From positions 62,001-126,000 of the forward strand of contig NZ_PGGN01000002.1 in assembly GCF_003010935.1 (NCBI RefSeq): a stretch of DNA of 64,000 bases, given 5' to 3'. The position numbers and the translations under genes are program-made. A model generated the notes under the pieces. It did no database searches and had not been told where the DNA came from. It saw only the letters and a list, made by a program, of their open reading frames with translations. The number at the start of each line of letters is the position of its first letter. Position 1 is the stretch's first letter. The DNA is from Phyllobacterium endophyticum (GTDB lineage Bacteria > Pseudomonadota > Alphaproteobacteria > Rhizobiales > Rhizobiaceae). Shown piece by piece: positions 26,757 through 35,390 of the stretch.

Positions 26757-26930
26757 ATGATGGCCAGGAGCGGATATAACGCTCTATTCATCAACGCCGC
26801 GCCCACCGGCAAATCGTTCAAGCTGACTGTGGCGACACTCGGCCATTGGACACCAGTGGGTGTGATGGAGGAGGAATATCTCTTCTGGGACAATCTTGCA
26901 TTCATGAAGCAGATCAGTATCGCGCAATAG
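26757..26930 (+). CDS. 57-residue small protein of unknown function
   Basis: The frame MMARSGYNALFINAAPTGKSFKLTVATLG continues through HWTPVGVMEEEYLFWDN and stops at 26928, giving 57 residues. It has a GAGG ribosome site 7 bases before the ATG and sits between the DAHP synthase terminator and nhaA, on the coding strand. The composition is ordinary for a folded protein: no membrane segment, a TGKSFKLTV beta-like stretch and a Trp/Tyr/Phe-rich second half. I do not recognise the family. It is too short for most gene-length cut-offs. ATG 26760, one codon later, is an alternative start. Confidence 0.65.
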   Translation: MMARSGYNALFINAAPTGKSFKLTVATLGHWTPVGVMEEEYLFWDNLAFMKQISIAQ

Positions 26931-27038
26931 CTGAGAGCTTGAGCCCCTCGTCAGAAAAGGTGGGGGACCGGAACTTTGGTTGTGGGAATGGTAGCCCTTT
27001 GGGCTGGAGTTTTTTGCTGGCGGATTCTATCAAGGGGT

Positions 27039-28214
27039 ATGGATCCCAAACCCGCACGTCGCGTTCGTCTCACAGCGTCCTTCCGTTCCTTCATCGAAAG
27101 TGAGGCCGCAGGCGGCATCATTCTCATGGCAGTTGCCGCCCTCGCGCTGATTCTGGCGAACTCGCCATTACGGGAAGAGTATTTCGGCATACTGAAAACC
27201 TATATTGGCGGGTTGAGCATTCTGCACTGGGTAAACGATGCCTTGATGGCCGTCTTCTTCCTGCTGGTTGGCCTCGAAATCAAACGCGAGATGATTAGTG
27301 GTCAGTTGTCGAACTGGTCACGGCGGGCATTGCCGGGGTTTGCCGCCGTGGGCGGCATGATTGTTCCGGCGCTGATTTTCCTCGCTTTCAATGATGGCGA
27401 GACGAGTCGCGGCTGGGCTATTCCTTCTGCGACTGATATCGCCTTTTCACTCGGAGTTCTGTCGCTGCTTGGCTCGCGCGTTCCCTTGTCGTTGAAGGTC
27501 TTTCTCACGGCCCTTGCCATCATCGATGATCTAGGGGCTGTCATCATAATCGCCCTGTTCTATACGGAGGGATTGAACATCCCGGCCCTTGCCGGCGTCG
27601 CCGCTGTTTTCACCATACTCATGATCATGAACATGATGGGCATAGTTCGGCTCTGGGCCTATCTCGTTCTCGGGGTCATCTTGTGGATACTCGTTTTCAA
27701 ATCCGGTATTCACGCGACGATTGCCGGCGTTCTCCTAGCCCTGGCTATTCCAATGCAGGGTTTGAAGGGTGAGGCTGATTCGCCGCTGCTTCAACTCGAG
27801 CACGCCATCCAGCCTTGGGTAGGCTTCCTCATCGTGCCGATCTTCGGCTTTGCCAATGCCGGCGTGTCCTTTGGCGGCGTGTCGCTGGCCAACCTCGCTG
27901 ATCCGGTACCTCTCGGGGTCGCCGCTGGCCTGTTCGTGGGCAAGCAGGTCGGGGTATTTTCTTTTGCATGGCTCGCGATCAAGCTGCGCCTGGCCGAGCG
28001 TCCCAGCGGCGCAAGCTGGCTGCAGATGTATGGGGTCGCGACGCTATGCGGCATTGGTTTCACGATGAGCCTTTTTATCGGTCTGCTTGCCTTTGCCAAT
28101 TCACCATTGCTGCAGGACGAGACAAAGCTGGGCGTTCTTCTCGGTTCGCTCTTGTCAGCCGTGTTCGGCGCTTTCCTACTCAGTCTGTCGTCAGGTCGCT
28201 CGCGCAGGACGTGA
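27039..28214 (+). CDS. nhaA: Na+/H+ antiporter NhaA
   Basis: The 391-residue inner-membrane antiporter has about 12 segments and exchanges sodium for protons to control pH and salt. The ion-binding aspartates are present: Asp in [13 protein letters not shown] (E. coli D133) and the Asp-Asp pair in [19 protein letters not shown] (D163/D164). The start is uncertain. ATG 27039 opens the conserved N-terminal helix region, but its AAGGGG site is only about 2 bases away; ATG 26988 and TTG 26976 are in-frame alternatives adding 17-21 residues. Confidence 0.93.
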   Translation: MDPKPARRVRLTASFRSFIESEAAGGIILMAVAALALILANSPLREEYFGILKTYIGGLSILHWVNDALMAVFFLLVGLEIKREMISGQLSNWSRRALPGFAAVGGMIVPALIFLAFNDGETSRGWAIPSATDIAFSLGVLSLLGSRVPLSLKVFLTALAIIDDLGAVIIIALFYTEGLNIPALAGVAAVFTILMIMNMMGIVRLWAYLVLGVILWILVFKSGIHATIAGVLLALAIPMQGLKGEADSPLLQLEHAIQPWVGFLIVPIFGFANAGVSFGGVSLANLADPVPLGVAAGLFVGKQVGVFSFAWLAIKLRLAERPSGASWLQMYGVATLCGIGFTMSLFIGLLAFANSPLLQDETKLGVLLGSLLSAVFGAFLLSLSSGRSRRT

Positions 28215-28278
28215 ATGCACAAGGTGCTGCTACGTACATGGCATAGTCTGGGTCTCAGCAACGATGGAGGTGACCGGT

Positions 28279-28695
28279 ATGGAGTTGCATCGGGGTTCCT
28301 GCCTGTGTGGCAAAGTGCATTTCGAAACACGCGGGAACTTGCGTGGCGTCGTCTACTGCCATTGCTCGCAATGCCGCAAGCAGACGGGTCACTACTACGC
28401 TGCGACCAATGTCCAGGCTGATGCGATAGACGTTTTCGGTGAGGAACATATTACCTGGTACCAGGCGAGCGATTTCGCCAGCCGCGGGTTCTGCAAGAAT
28501 TGCGGATCAGCGCTCTTCTGGAAACACAAGGACCTCGATCACATCTCCGTCATGGCTGGCTCATTTGACCAGCCTTCCGCTCTGCACGGCGAAAGCCACA
28601 TTTTCGTCGCCGACAAAGGTGATTACTACGAGATCCATGATGACCTGCCGAAATATGCAAAGAGCGGCGGCGGCGTTGTCGTTGCCGGGGACTAG
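28279..28695 (+). CDS. GFA (glutathione-dependent formaldehyde-activating/CENP-V) domain protein
   Basis: The 138-residue zinc protein has the full set of GFA cysteines: CLC near residue 9, CHCSQC near 28-33 and CKNC near 76-79. GFA proteins were first linked to formaldehyde-glutathione adduct formation but most members have unproven roles. ATG 28279 is set by a near-perfect GGAGGTGA 8 bases upstream; ATG 28264 lies inside that ribosome site's upstream sequence. It follows nhaA by 64 bases and precedes dgkA. Confidence 0.88.
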   Translation: MELHRGSCLCGKVHFETRGNLRGVVYCHCSQCRKQTGHYYAATNVQADAIDVFGEEHITWYQASDFASRGFCKNCGSALFWKHKDLDHISVMAGSFDQPSALHGESHIFVADKGDYYEIHDDLPKYAKSGGGVVVAGD

Positions 28696-28756
28696 CGGGA
28701 TTGACGCCAACCAATCTCTCCTTATAGCTGCCGTTGTGGAATATTCGGGGGCGGGC

Positions 28757-29107
28757 ATGCAGCGACTGGTACTGGCGTTCATCAATTCCATGCGAGCGCT
28801 TCGTCATTTGGCGCAGCACGAGAAGGCCGTTCAGCAGGAACTGATCCTTTTCATCCTCGCCATACCGCTCGCGGCCTTCATTGCTCCGACGGGTCTCTCC
28901 TTTCTGCTCTTGACCGGGTCTGTGCTGTTCCTGATCATGATCGAAGTCCTCAACACAGGTATCGAGGCTGCCTGTGATGCAGTATCCCGCGACTTTCATC
29001 GTGAAATTCAGATCGCCAAGGATTGTGGTTCCCTTGCAGTCCTGATCTCGATCATCCTGGTTGCTAGCGTGTGGTTATACACGCTCTGGAACGTGTTGTT
29101 TTCCTGA
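28757..29107 (+). CDS. dgkA: Diacylglycerol kinase, prokaryotic (DgkA)
   Basis: The 116-residue integral membrane kinase phosphorylates diacylglycerol, recycling lipid left by periplasmic glucan or lipid A modification. The active-site features are visible: a glutamate early on (HEKAVQQE), MIEVLNTGIEAACDAVSRDFH with the Asn-x3-Glu pair, and AKDCGSLAVLI. Three membrane helices are predicted. The length fits E. coli DgkA (122 residues). The ATG at 28757 has a weak ribosome site; GTG 28736 is an alternative. Confidence 0.88.
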   Translation: MQRLVLAFINSMRALRHLAQHEKAVQQELILFILAIPLAAFIAPTGLSFLLLTGSVLFLIMIEVLNTGIEAACDAVSRDFHREIQIAKDCGSLAVLISIILVASVWLYTLWNVLFS

Positions 29108-29151
29108 TGCGTTCCCGCCCCTGTATTGTTGTCACCTAAATGAAATGATAT

Positions 29152-30837
29152 ATGTTCAGTATGAGCAAAATACCCGACACTATCCGCATCGCCGTCGCCC
29201 AGCTCAATCCGGTGCTGGGTGACATCAAGGGCAATCTCGCCAAAGCCCGCGAAGCCCGCGCCGACGCTGCGCGCCAAAGTGCAGATTTGGTTCTCTTCAC
29301 AGAGCTGTTCATTTCCGGGTATCCGCCCGAAGATCTGGTGCTGAAGCAAGCTTTTATGGAGGCCTGTGAAAAAGCAGTGCGGGAGTTTGCGCTGGATACG
29401 GCGGACGGTGGACCGGGCGTCATCATGGGAACACCTCTGAAGCGCGAGTCGGGCCTGCATAACTCCGTCATGGTTCTCGATGGCGGCGAGGTGATTGCCG
29501 AGCGATTCAAGGTCGATCTGCCAAACTACGGCGAGTTTGACGAAAAGCGTGTGTTTCAGGCTGGTCCCATGCCAGGGCCGGTGAACTTTCGCGGCGTTCG
29601 AATCGGCATTCCCATCTGTGAGGATATTTGGGGTGATCTCGGTGTCTGCGAAACGCTGGCAGAAAGCGGTGCAGAACTACTTTGCGTGCCGAACGGCTCG
29701 CCTTACTATCGCGGCAAGATGGACGTGCGTTATCAGGTGGCTCTGCGTCAGGTCATCGAAACCGGTTTGCCATTGATTTTCGCCAATCAGCTCGGCGGTC
29801 AGGACGATCTGATTTTCGACGGCGCTTCCTTCGCCTTCAATTCGGACAAGAACCTCGCCTTCCAGATGTCGCAGTTCGAGGAACAACTCATCGTCACCAC
29901 ATGGCGGCGCACCCCGGATGGATGGACCTGCGACGAGGGCCCGATGTCGCGAATTCCTGAAGGCGAGGAGGCGAACTACCGCGCCTGCATGTTGGGCCTG
30001 CGTGACTACGTCAACAAGAACGGGTTCAAGGACGTCGTGCTCGGCCTCTCCGGCGGCATCGACTCTGCCATCTGCGCAGCGCTTGCGGTGGATGCGCTGG
30101 GCGAGGAACGTCTTCGCGCCGTCATGATGCCCTATACATACACGTCGAACGATTCCCTCAAGGATGCGGAGGATTGCGCCAAGCTACTCGGCTGCCGTTA
30201 TGACGTCGTGCCGATTTTCGAGCCCGTCGAGGGTTTTCTCAAGGCGCTCGGGCCGATATTCGAAGGAACCAAAGAGGGCATCACGGAGGAGAATTTACAG
30301 AGCCGGGCGCGCGGGACAATCCTGATGGCAATCTCGAACAAGTTCGGCTCCATGGTTGTCACGACCGGCAACAAATCGGAAATGTCCGTTGGCTACGCCA
30401 CGCTTTATGGCGACATGAACGGCGGCTATAATCCCATCAAGGACCTCTACAAGATGCAGGTCTATTCGATGTCGGAATGGCGAAACAAGAATGTTCCGGC
30501 GGGCGGGCTCGGCCCATCCGGCGAAGTCATCCCGGTCAATATCATCAGCAAGGCACCTTCGGCCGAACTGCGGGAAAACCAGACAGACCAGGATTCGCTG
30601 CCACCCTATCCCGTTCTTGACGACATCCTCGAATGCCTTGTCGAACATGAAATGGGGGTCGACGAAATCGTAAAACGCGGTCATGAGCGCGCGACGGTCG
30701 AACGCATTGAACATCTTCTGTATATTGCAGAATACAAGCGGCGCCAGTCAGCGCCGGGCGTGAAGGTCACGAAGAAAAACTTCGGGCGTGATCGGCGCTA
30801 CCCGATCACCAACCGGTTTCGGGACCGGACGCTGTAG
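29152..30837 (+). CDS. nadE: Glutamine-dependent NAD+ synthetase
   Basis: The 561-residue enzyme makes NAD+ from nicotinic acid adenine dinucleotide, ATP and glutamine. The N-terminal nitrilase-type amidase (about residues 1-270) has the Glu-Lys-Cys triad: Glu in LVLFTELFISGYPPEDL, Lys in RFKVDLPNYGEFDEKR, and Cys in GIPICEDIWGD. The C-terminal ATP-pyrophosphatase domain has the P-loop VLGLSGGIDSAICAAL. ATG 29161 (MSKIPDTIR) is a plausible alternative start; neither has a clear ribosome site. Confidence 0.95.
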   Translation: MFSMSKIPDTIRIAVAQLNPVLGDIKGNLAKAREARADAARQSADLVLFTELFISGYPPEDLVLKQAFMEACEKAVREFALDTADGGPGVIMGTPLKRESGLHNSVMVLDGGEVIAERFKVDLPNYGEFDEKRVFQAGPMPGPVNFRGVRIGIPICEDIWGDLGVCETLAESGAELLCVPNGSPYYRGKMDVRYQVALRQVIETGLPLIFANQLGGQDDLIFDGASFAFNSDKNLAFQMSQFEEQLIVTTWRRTPDGWTCDEGPMSRIPEGEEANYRACMLGLRDYVNKNGFKDVVLGLSGGIDSAICAALAVDALGEERLRAVMMPYTYTSNDSLKDAEDCAKLLGCRYDVVPIFEPVEGFLKALGPIFEGTKEGITEENLQSRARGTILMAISNKFGSMVVTTGNKSEMSVGYATLYGDMNGGYNPIKDLYKMQVYSMSEWRNKNVPAGGLGPSGEVIPVNIISKAPSAELRENQTDQDSLPPYPVLDDILECLVEHEMGVDEIVKRGHERATVERIEHLLYIAEYKRRQSAPGVKVTKKNFGRDRRYPITNRFRDRTL

Positions 30838-31177
30838 ACTGTTGCATACTCGCCGCACCTGGCTTCCAAAAATCGTAAGTGGAAAAACCCACTTGGCGGC
30901 GGGAAGCGATTCAATTATAAGCCGTCCTCCGGCAATAGCGACCGGGAGGTTCTTGAATGGCACCCATGTATATGTCCCCGCGGGGCGGCGCTCGTTCTTG
31001 ACACGTGATGACGAAAGGCCCTTCGCCTTTCAATTGACTTCACCGGTCAAGGCAACCCATCGCCGATAGTGGCTACTCCTGCATTCTGGCAGGGCGCCAG
31101 AATCATTCATGCCGTACTGACACCATATCCTGCCACGGCATTTCCGTTTTTTGCATTTCCTGTTGAGGCCGGTGCGC
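30838..31177. other. Leader/intergenic region upstream of the ABC exporter
   Basis: This 340-base gap holds three visible elements: a 6-bp stem-loop AAGTGG/CCACTT (30877-30894), a 14-codon reading frame with a good ribosome site (30957-31001), and a 7-bp stem-loop pairing 31013-31019 with 31025-31031, just before the exporter gene. No T-run follows either loop and no longer gene is supported. Confidence 0.5.
30957..31001 (+). CDS. Possible 14-residue leader peptide upstream of ABC exporter
   Basis: The frame encodes MAPMYMSPRGGARS and ends in TGA. A GGGAGG ribosome site lies 7 bases upstream, better than that of the exporter gene itself. A 7-bp stem-loop starts 12 bases after the stop. The arrangement recalls leader peptides that regulate export or resistance genes by ribosome stalling, but a peptide this short can arise by chance, and there is no independent evidence of translation. 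Confidence 0.3.
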   Translation: MAPMYMSPRGGARS

Positions 31178-33010
31178 ATGCATCGGACAATCGTCATGAC
31201 TTTTTTGAGATTCGACTTGCGCGGCGGCGCATTCCGCAACGTGCTTGGGTTCACCTGGATACACTGGCAGAAACAGCCGGTCCGCGTTACCGTTATCGCT
31301 TTCGCCGTGTTGCTCTCGACGCTGGCTGATGTGCTGACGCCGCTCTATTCGGGCCGGCTGGTCGATGCTGTGGTAAATGGGCACGCTGCGGAAGCTGTCG
31401 CATGGGATGCTGCTATCGCGGCGTTCTCGGCACTCCTCGCCTTGTCGCTCGGCGCGATTATCCTGCGCCACATCACATTCATGCAGATCGTTTCGTTGAC
31501 GTTGAACATGATGACGCAAATCGCCTCGGGTGCATTCTATCGCATCCAGCGTTTTTCGACCGATTGGCATGCCAACAGCTTTGCCGGCTCGACCGTTCGA
31601 AAAGTCACGCGCGGCATGTGGGCGCTCGATCTGTTGAATGACACGTTGCTGCTGGCACTGTTTCCGTCGGTGATCATGCTGGCGGGATCGACGGCGTTGA
31701 TGGCTTGGTATTGGCCAATGATGGGCCTGATCATCGGCATCGGGTCGTTCCTGTTCATTGCGGTTACGGCTTCGCTGTCCCTTGGTTATGTCGCGCCCAT
31801 GGCACGTCTTGCCAATCGGTGGGACACTAGGCTCGGCGGGTCGCTGGCCGATGCTGTCAGCTGCAACATGGTGGTGAAGGGCTTTGGTGCTGAGAGCCGC
31901 GAGGACGCGCGTCTGGCCAAGGTCTTGACGAAATGGCGCGACAGGACAGCCCGAACCTGGGTTCGTGGTACATGGAACGGGACGACGCAAGGGTCGATGC
32001 TCCTCGTGCTTCGGGCTGCCATCATCGGCTTCGCGCTGATCTTGTGGTCGAGGGGAAAGGCGAGTGCCGGTGATATAACCTTCGTCTTGACTTCGTTCTT
32101 TATCTTGCAAGGGTACTTGCGCGAAGTCGGCATGCACATTCGCAATTTGCAACGCTCGATCAACGATATGGAGGAACTGGTTGATATACAGAGTCAACCC
32201 CTAGGCATTGAAGACCGCCCGGGTGCGAAGCCGATCCGGATCAGCAATGGCAAGATCGAGTTCGACAATGTGACCTTCCACTACGGTGCACATCGTCTGC
32301 CGCTCTACGACCGGTTCTCGGTCACGATCAGGGCAGGCGAGCGCGTCGGCCTCGTTGGGCATTCCGGGTCAGGCAAGACGACTTTCGTCAAGCTGATTCA
32401 GCGTCTGCATGATGTGAAGTCGGGCCGAATCCTGATCGACAATCAGGATATCGCCGAGGTCACACAGGCTTCGCTGCGCCAGAAAATTGCCATCGTGCAG
32501 CAGGAGCCCATCCTGTTTCACCGGTCCCTGGCGGAAAATATCGCTTATGCCCGGCCCGGAGCGACGCAACTGGAAATCGAGGAAGCTGCCAGGCAGGCGA
32601 GCGCGCATGACTTCATCTCGGCATTGCCAAAGGGGTATAGCACGCTGGTAGGGGAGAGAGGCGTCAAGCTCTCGGGCGGCGAGCGGCAGAGAGTGGCCAT
32701 CGCCCGGGCATTTCTTGCGGATGCTCCGGTTCTCATTCTGGACGAAGCAACTTCCAGCCTGGATTCTGAATCGGAAGTACTGATCCAGCAGGCTATGGAA
32801 AGGCTGATGCTGGGACGCACGACGCTGGTGATCGCGCATCGCCTATCGACTGTGCGCTCGCTCGACAGGCTCCTGGTCTTCGATCATGGCCGGATTGCCG
32901 AGGAGGGCAACCACGAAGCCCTGATCAGGCTCGATGGCGGTATCTATCGCGGGCTGTTCGAGTTGCAGACGCTCGAACTTACAAAGGGGCTGGTATTGAA
33001 CGATGACTAG
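31178..33010 (+). CDS. ABC exporter, fused membrane and ATPase domains
   Basis: The 610-residue half-transporter has a type I exporter membrane domain (six segments, about residues 30-325) then an ATPase domain with Walker [10 protein letters not shown], signature LSGGERQR, Walker [13 protein letters not shown] and switch histidine IAHRLST. It acts as a dimer, probably exporting a lipid, drug or peptide, and the substrate is not evident. ATG 31178 has GAGG 9 bases upstream; in-frame ATG 31196 would shorten it by 6 residues. A possible leader peptide precedes it, and a strong hairpin follows. Confidence 0.93.
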   Translation: MHRTIVMTFLRFDLRGGAFRNVLGFTWIHWQKQPVRVTVIAFAVLLSTLADVLTPLYSGRLVDAVVNGHAAEAVAWDAAIAAFSALLALSLGAIILRHITFMQIVSLTLNMMTQIASGAFYRIQRFSTDWHANSFAGSTVRKVTRGMWALDLLNDTLLLALFPSVIMLAGSTALMAWYWPMMGLIIGIGSFLFIAVTASLSLGYVAPMARLANRWDTRLGGSLADAVSCNMVVKGFGAESREDARLAKVLTKWRDRTARTWVRGTWNGTTQGSMLLVLRAAIIGFALILWSRGKASAGDITFVLTSFFILQGYLREVGMHIRNLQRSINDMEELVDIQSQPLGIEDRPGAKPIRISNGKIEFDNVTFHYGAHRLPLYDRFSVTIRAGERVGLVGHSGSGKTTFVKLIQRLHDVKSGRILIDNQDIAEVTQASLRQKIAIVQQEPILFHRSLAENIAYARPGATQLEIEEAARQASAHDFISALPKGYSTLVGERGVKLSGGERQRVAIARAFLADAPVLILDEATSSLDSESEVLIQQAMERLMLGRTTLVIAHRLSTVRSLDRLLVFDHGRIAEEGNHEALIRLDGGIYRGLFELQTLELTKGLVLNDD

Positions 33011-33012
33011 AA

Positions 33013-33045
33013 ATGATGGGCCGCGTGTAAAGCGCGGCCCATCTC
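33013..33045 (+). terminator. Stem-loop terminator between the ABC exporter and gltX
   Basis: A perfect 11-bp G:C-rich stem pairs 33015-33025 with 33033-33043 around a 7-base loop, directly after the exporter stop codon. The T-run is poor (TCGCTCTATTG), so termination may be partial. Confidence 0.7.
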
Positions 33046-33086
33046 GCTCTATTGCCATTCCAGCCACCATCCGATATGCCCCAAGC

Positions 33087-34460
33087 ATGACCATTACTGT
33101 CCGTTTTGCACCATCTCCGACCGGTTACATACATATCGGCAACACGCGCATTGCCCTGTTCAATTGGCTTTTCGCCTTGAAAAACAACGGCCAGTTCATC
33201 CTGCGGTTCGACGATACGGATACGGTTCGATCCAAAACGGAATATGCCGATGCGACCATCGCGGACCTGGACTGGCTTGGCATCGAACCTGCCCGCATAG
33301 AATACCAGTCGAAGCGCATTCCGGTCTACGATGCCGCAGCCGAACGCCTCAAGGCAGCGGGCGTGCTCTACCCCTGTTATGAGACGTCCGAGGAACTCGA
33401 ACGTAAGCGCAAGCTTCGCTTGGCGCGGCGCTTGCCTCCAATCTACGGGCGGGATGCGCTGAAACTAACTGCTGCCGACAGGGAAAAGCTCGAAGCGGAA
33501 GGACGCCAACCCCACTGGCGCTTTCTTCTGCCGAACTTCAAGGACGATCCGTTTGCGATAGAGAGGACTGAAGTTCACTGGAACGACCTTGTGCGCGATA
33601 GGGAAACCGTCGACTTGGCCTCGCTCTCCGATCCGGTTCTGGTGCGTGAAGACGGTACATATCTCTATACGTTCACCTCGGTGGTGGACGATATCGATAT
33701 GGAAATTTCCCACATCATCCGCGGAAATGACCACATTACCAATAGTGGCGTTCAGATTGCCATCATCGAGGCTTTGGGGGCAAAGGTTCCCGACCTTGGC
33801 CACATCAATCTTCTGACCACGGCGTCAGGCGAGGGGATTTCCAAGCGTACCGGCGCGCTCTCGATCGGCAGTTTGCGTCGTGACGGCTATGAGCCGATGG
33901 CCGTGGCCAGCCTCGCCGTGCTGATTGGAACATCGGAAAATGTGACTGCCGTACCAGACATGGCCACCCTGGCCGATATTTTCGATCCTGCGGCAACGTC
34001 GAAATCCGCGTCGAAATTCGATCCGGCTGAACTGGATGCGCTCAACCGCGCGCTGATTCACGCAATGCCCTACGCGCAAGCAAAAGATCGCCTTGCCGCG
34101 CTCGGTATCGAGGGCGAACGCGCGGAAGAATTCTGGCTTGCAGTCCGGGGCAATCTTTCGCGGATTTCCGATGCGGCCGGTTGGTGGAAGATTATCAAGG
34201 ACGGTCCTGCGACGGACGAACAGCTTGCCGATGAGGACCGTGATTTCGTCCGTACCGCTTTCGATCTGCTGCCACGCGAACCTTGGAGCCGCGAAACCTG
34301 GAAACTATGGACTGATGCCGTGAAAATCCAGAGCGGACGCAAAGGCAAGCCGCTGTTCATGCCCTTGCGCATCGCCCTCACGGGTTTGTCTTCTGGCCCG
34401 GAGCTCGCAGATTTATTGCCCCTTCTTGGTCGGGAAGGAACGCTGGCCCGACGACCCTGA
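33087..34460 (+). CDS. gltX: Glutamate--tRNA ligase (second-type rhizobial GltX)
   Basis: The 457-residue class I synthetase has the HIGH-type motif [14 protein letters not shown] near its start and ISKRTG as the KMSKS counterpart. RFDDTD and RGNDHITNS are catalytic-core motifs. Alphaproteobacteria often carry two GltX proteins, one of which charges tRNA-Gln with glutamate for GatCAB; this sequence, with HIGN and SKRTG, resembles the second type. The ATG at 33087 starts the conserved domain; the frame extends to 33003 through a terminator and is rejected there. Its 3' end overlaps the convergent DUF2865 gene by 83 bases. Confidence 0.93.
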   Translation: MTITVRFAPSPTGYIHIGNTRIALFNWLFALKNNGQFILRFDDTDTVRSKTEYADATIADLDWLGIEPARIEYQSKRIPVYDAAAERLKAAGVLYPCYETSEELERKRKLRLARRLPPIYGRDALKLTAADREKLEAEGRQPHWRFLLPNFKDDPFAIERTEVHWNDLVRDRETVDLASLSDPVLVREDGTYLYTFTSVVDDIDMEISHIIRGNDHITNSGVQIAIIEALGAKVPDLGHINLLTTASGEGISKRTGALSIGSLRRDGYEPMAVASLAVLIGTSENVTAVPDMATLADIFDPAATSKSASKFDPAELDALNRALIHAMPYAQAKDRLAALGIEGERAEEFWLAVRGNLSRISDAAGWWKIIKDGPATDEQLADEDRDFVRTAFDLLPREPWSRETWKLWTDAVKIQSGRKGKPLFMPLRIALTGLSSGPELADLLPLLGREGTLARRP

Positions 34461-35307
34461 CCTTGCGGTTTGGATCGATGGCCCTGTCCTGGCTCAGCGG
34501 TCGCGGCAGGGCTGTCTCCTTGCGGGTCGCAGGATCGCCCAGCTGAATGATGGATGACTGCTTTTCCACCGGCTGAACTGCGGCTGTTGCCGATTCGGCT
34601 TTTGCTGGCACTGGAGCTTGTAGCTTCAGAGGATCGGCTGCTTTGGCCGGTTCGCCCGGTTTTCCTGTCGCCGTTGTCGCCGCGCCCGAATTTCCAAGTG
34701 TGCTGAAATTTACGGCCGATCGTTGGCAGCCGCATTGAGGCGTTGCATTGGCTCCAACCTTTCTGAATTTGAAGGCGTTCGGCATATCCTTGTATTCTTC
34801 GCCGCCCAGCGAAATCATTCTTTCGGGATCAGGATGCTCGGTCGGCTGATAAAACAGCTTTGCGCCCGGACATTGCGACTGGCATTGAGCCTGGTCGCGT
34901 GAGAAGTTCTCCGCGCCCGTTTCATAGGAAAGTGGAAAATAATAGCCGTCACATGTGCGCACGCAGAGCGTCTGGTATCGGCCGCCATATACTGGTGCCA
35001 CGCTTGTTTCCGGATCGATCGGCTCGGGCTCGGCACCAAGAACCTCGTATGGGAGCGAACGTGCCGTCTCGCTATGCGGCTCTTCGGGAGGACGCTCGTC
35101 AAGCACGGGACAGCTATTGGCATCGAGTGCTGCTTCCACGCGGTCGCGTCTCAAAGAGAGCTCAAAATCATCGACGTCCGCGTTGCGATCGAGTTCTTCA
35201 AGGCGCTGCTGCATGCGCGTGCAGATATCCGGATTAGCGGACGAAAGTTGCGTCGCCGCAAGGATTGCGGCCGCTGCTGTGAAGGCGATCTGAAAAATCC
35301 GGTGCAT
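34378..35307 (-). CDS. DUF2865 exported protein
   Basis: The 309-residue protein has a signal peptide ending near SSA/NP (about residue 24). A cysteine-rich DUF2865 core follows, with [20 protein letters not shown], a second pair in [12 protein letters not shown] and a third in [10 protein letters not shown], suggesting disulfides in the periplasm. The C-terminal third is low-complexity and Ala/Pro/Lys-rich, with possible peptidoglycan association. The family is common in Rhizobiales and has no known function. ATG 35307 begins the signal peptide and has CAGG 7 bases upstream. The tail overlaps the convergent gltX coding region by 83 bases. Confidence 0.85.
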   Translation of the reverse strand: MHRIFQIAFTAAAAILAATQLSSANPDICTRMQQRLEELDRNADVDDFELSLRRDRVEAALDANSCPVLDERPPEEPHSETARSLPYEVLGAEPEPIDPETSVAPVYGGRYQTLCVRTCDGYYFPLSYETGAENFSRDQAQCQSQCPGAKLFYQPTEHPDPERMISLGGEEYKDMPNAFKFRKVGANATPQCGCQRSAVNFSTLGNSGAATTATGKPGEPAKAADPLKLQAPVPAKAESATAAVQPVEKQSSIIQLGDPATRKETALPRPLSQDRAIDPNRKVRVVGPAFLPDQEGAINLRAPGQKTNP

Positions 35308-35390
35308 TCGATGCCTGAGAGACCATGAATTCGAGCAGGTGTATTCCTGGCACCAGCCACGCCCATGCGGCAGCAATAAGACACCTCGTT

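Noticed and set aside
31103-32197. 364-codon minus-strand open frame opposite the ABC exporter
   Set aside because: It is a shadow of the exporter's membrane domain; the translation is His/Arg/Gln-rich and lacks domain motifs.
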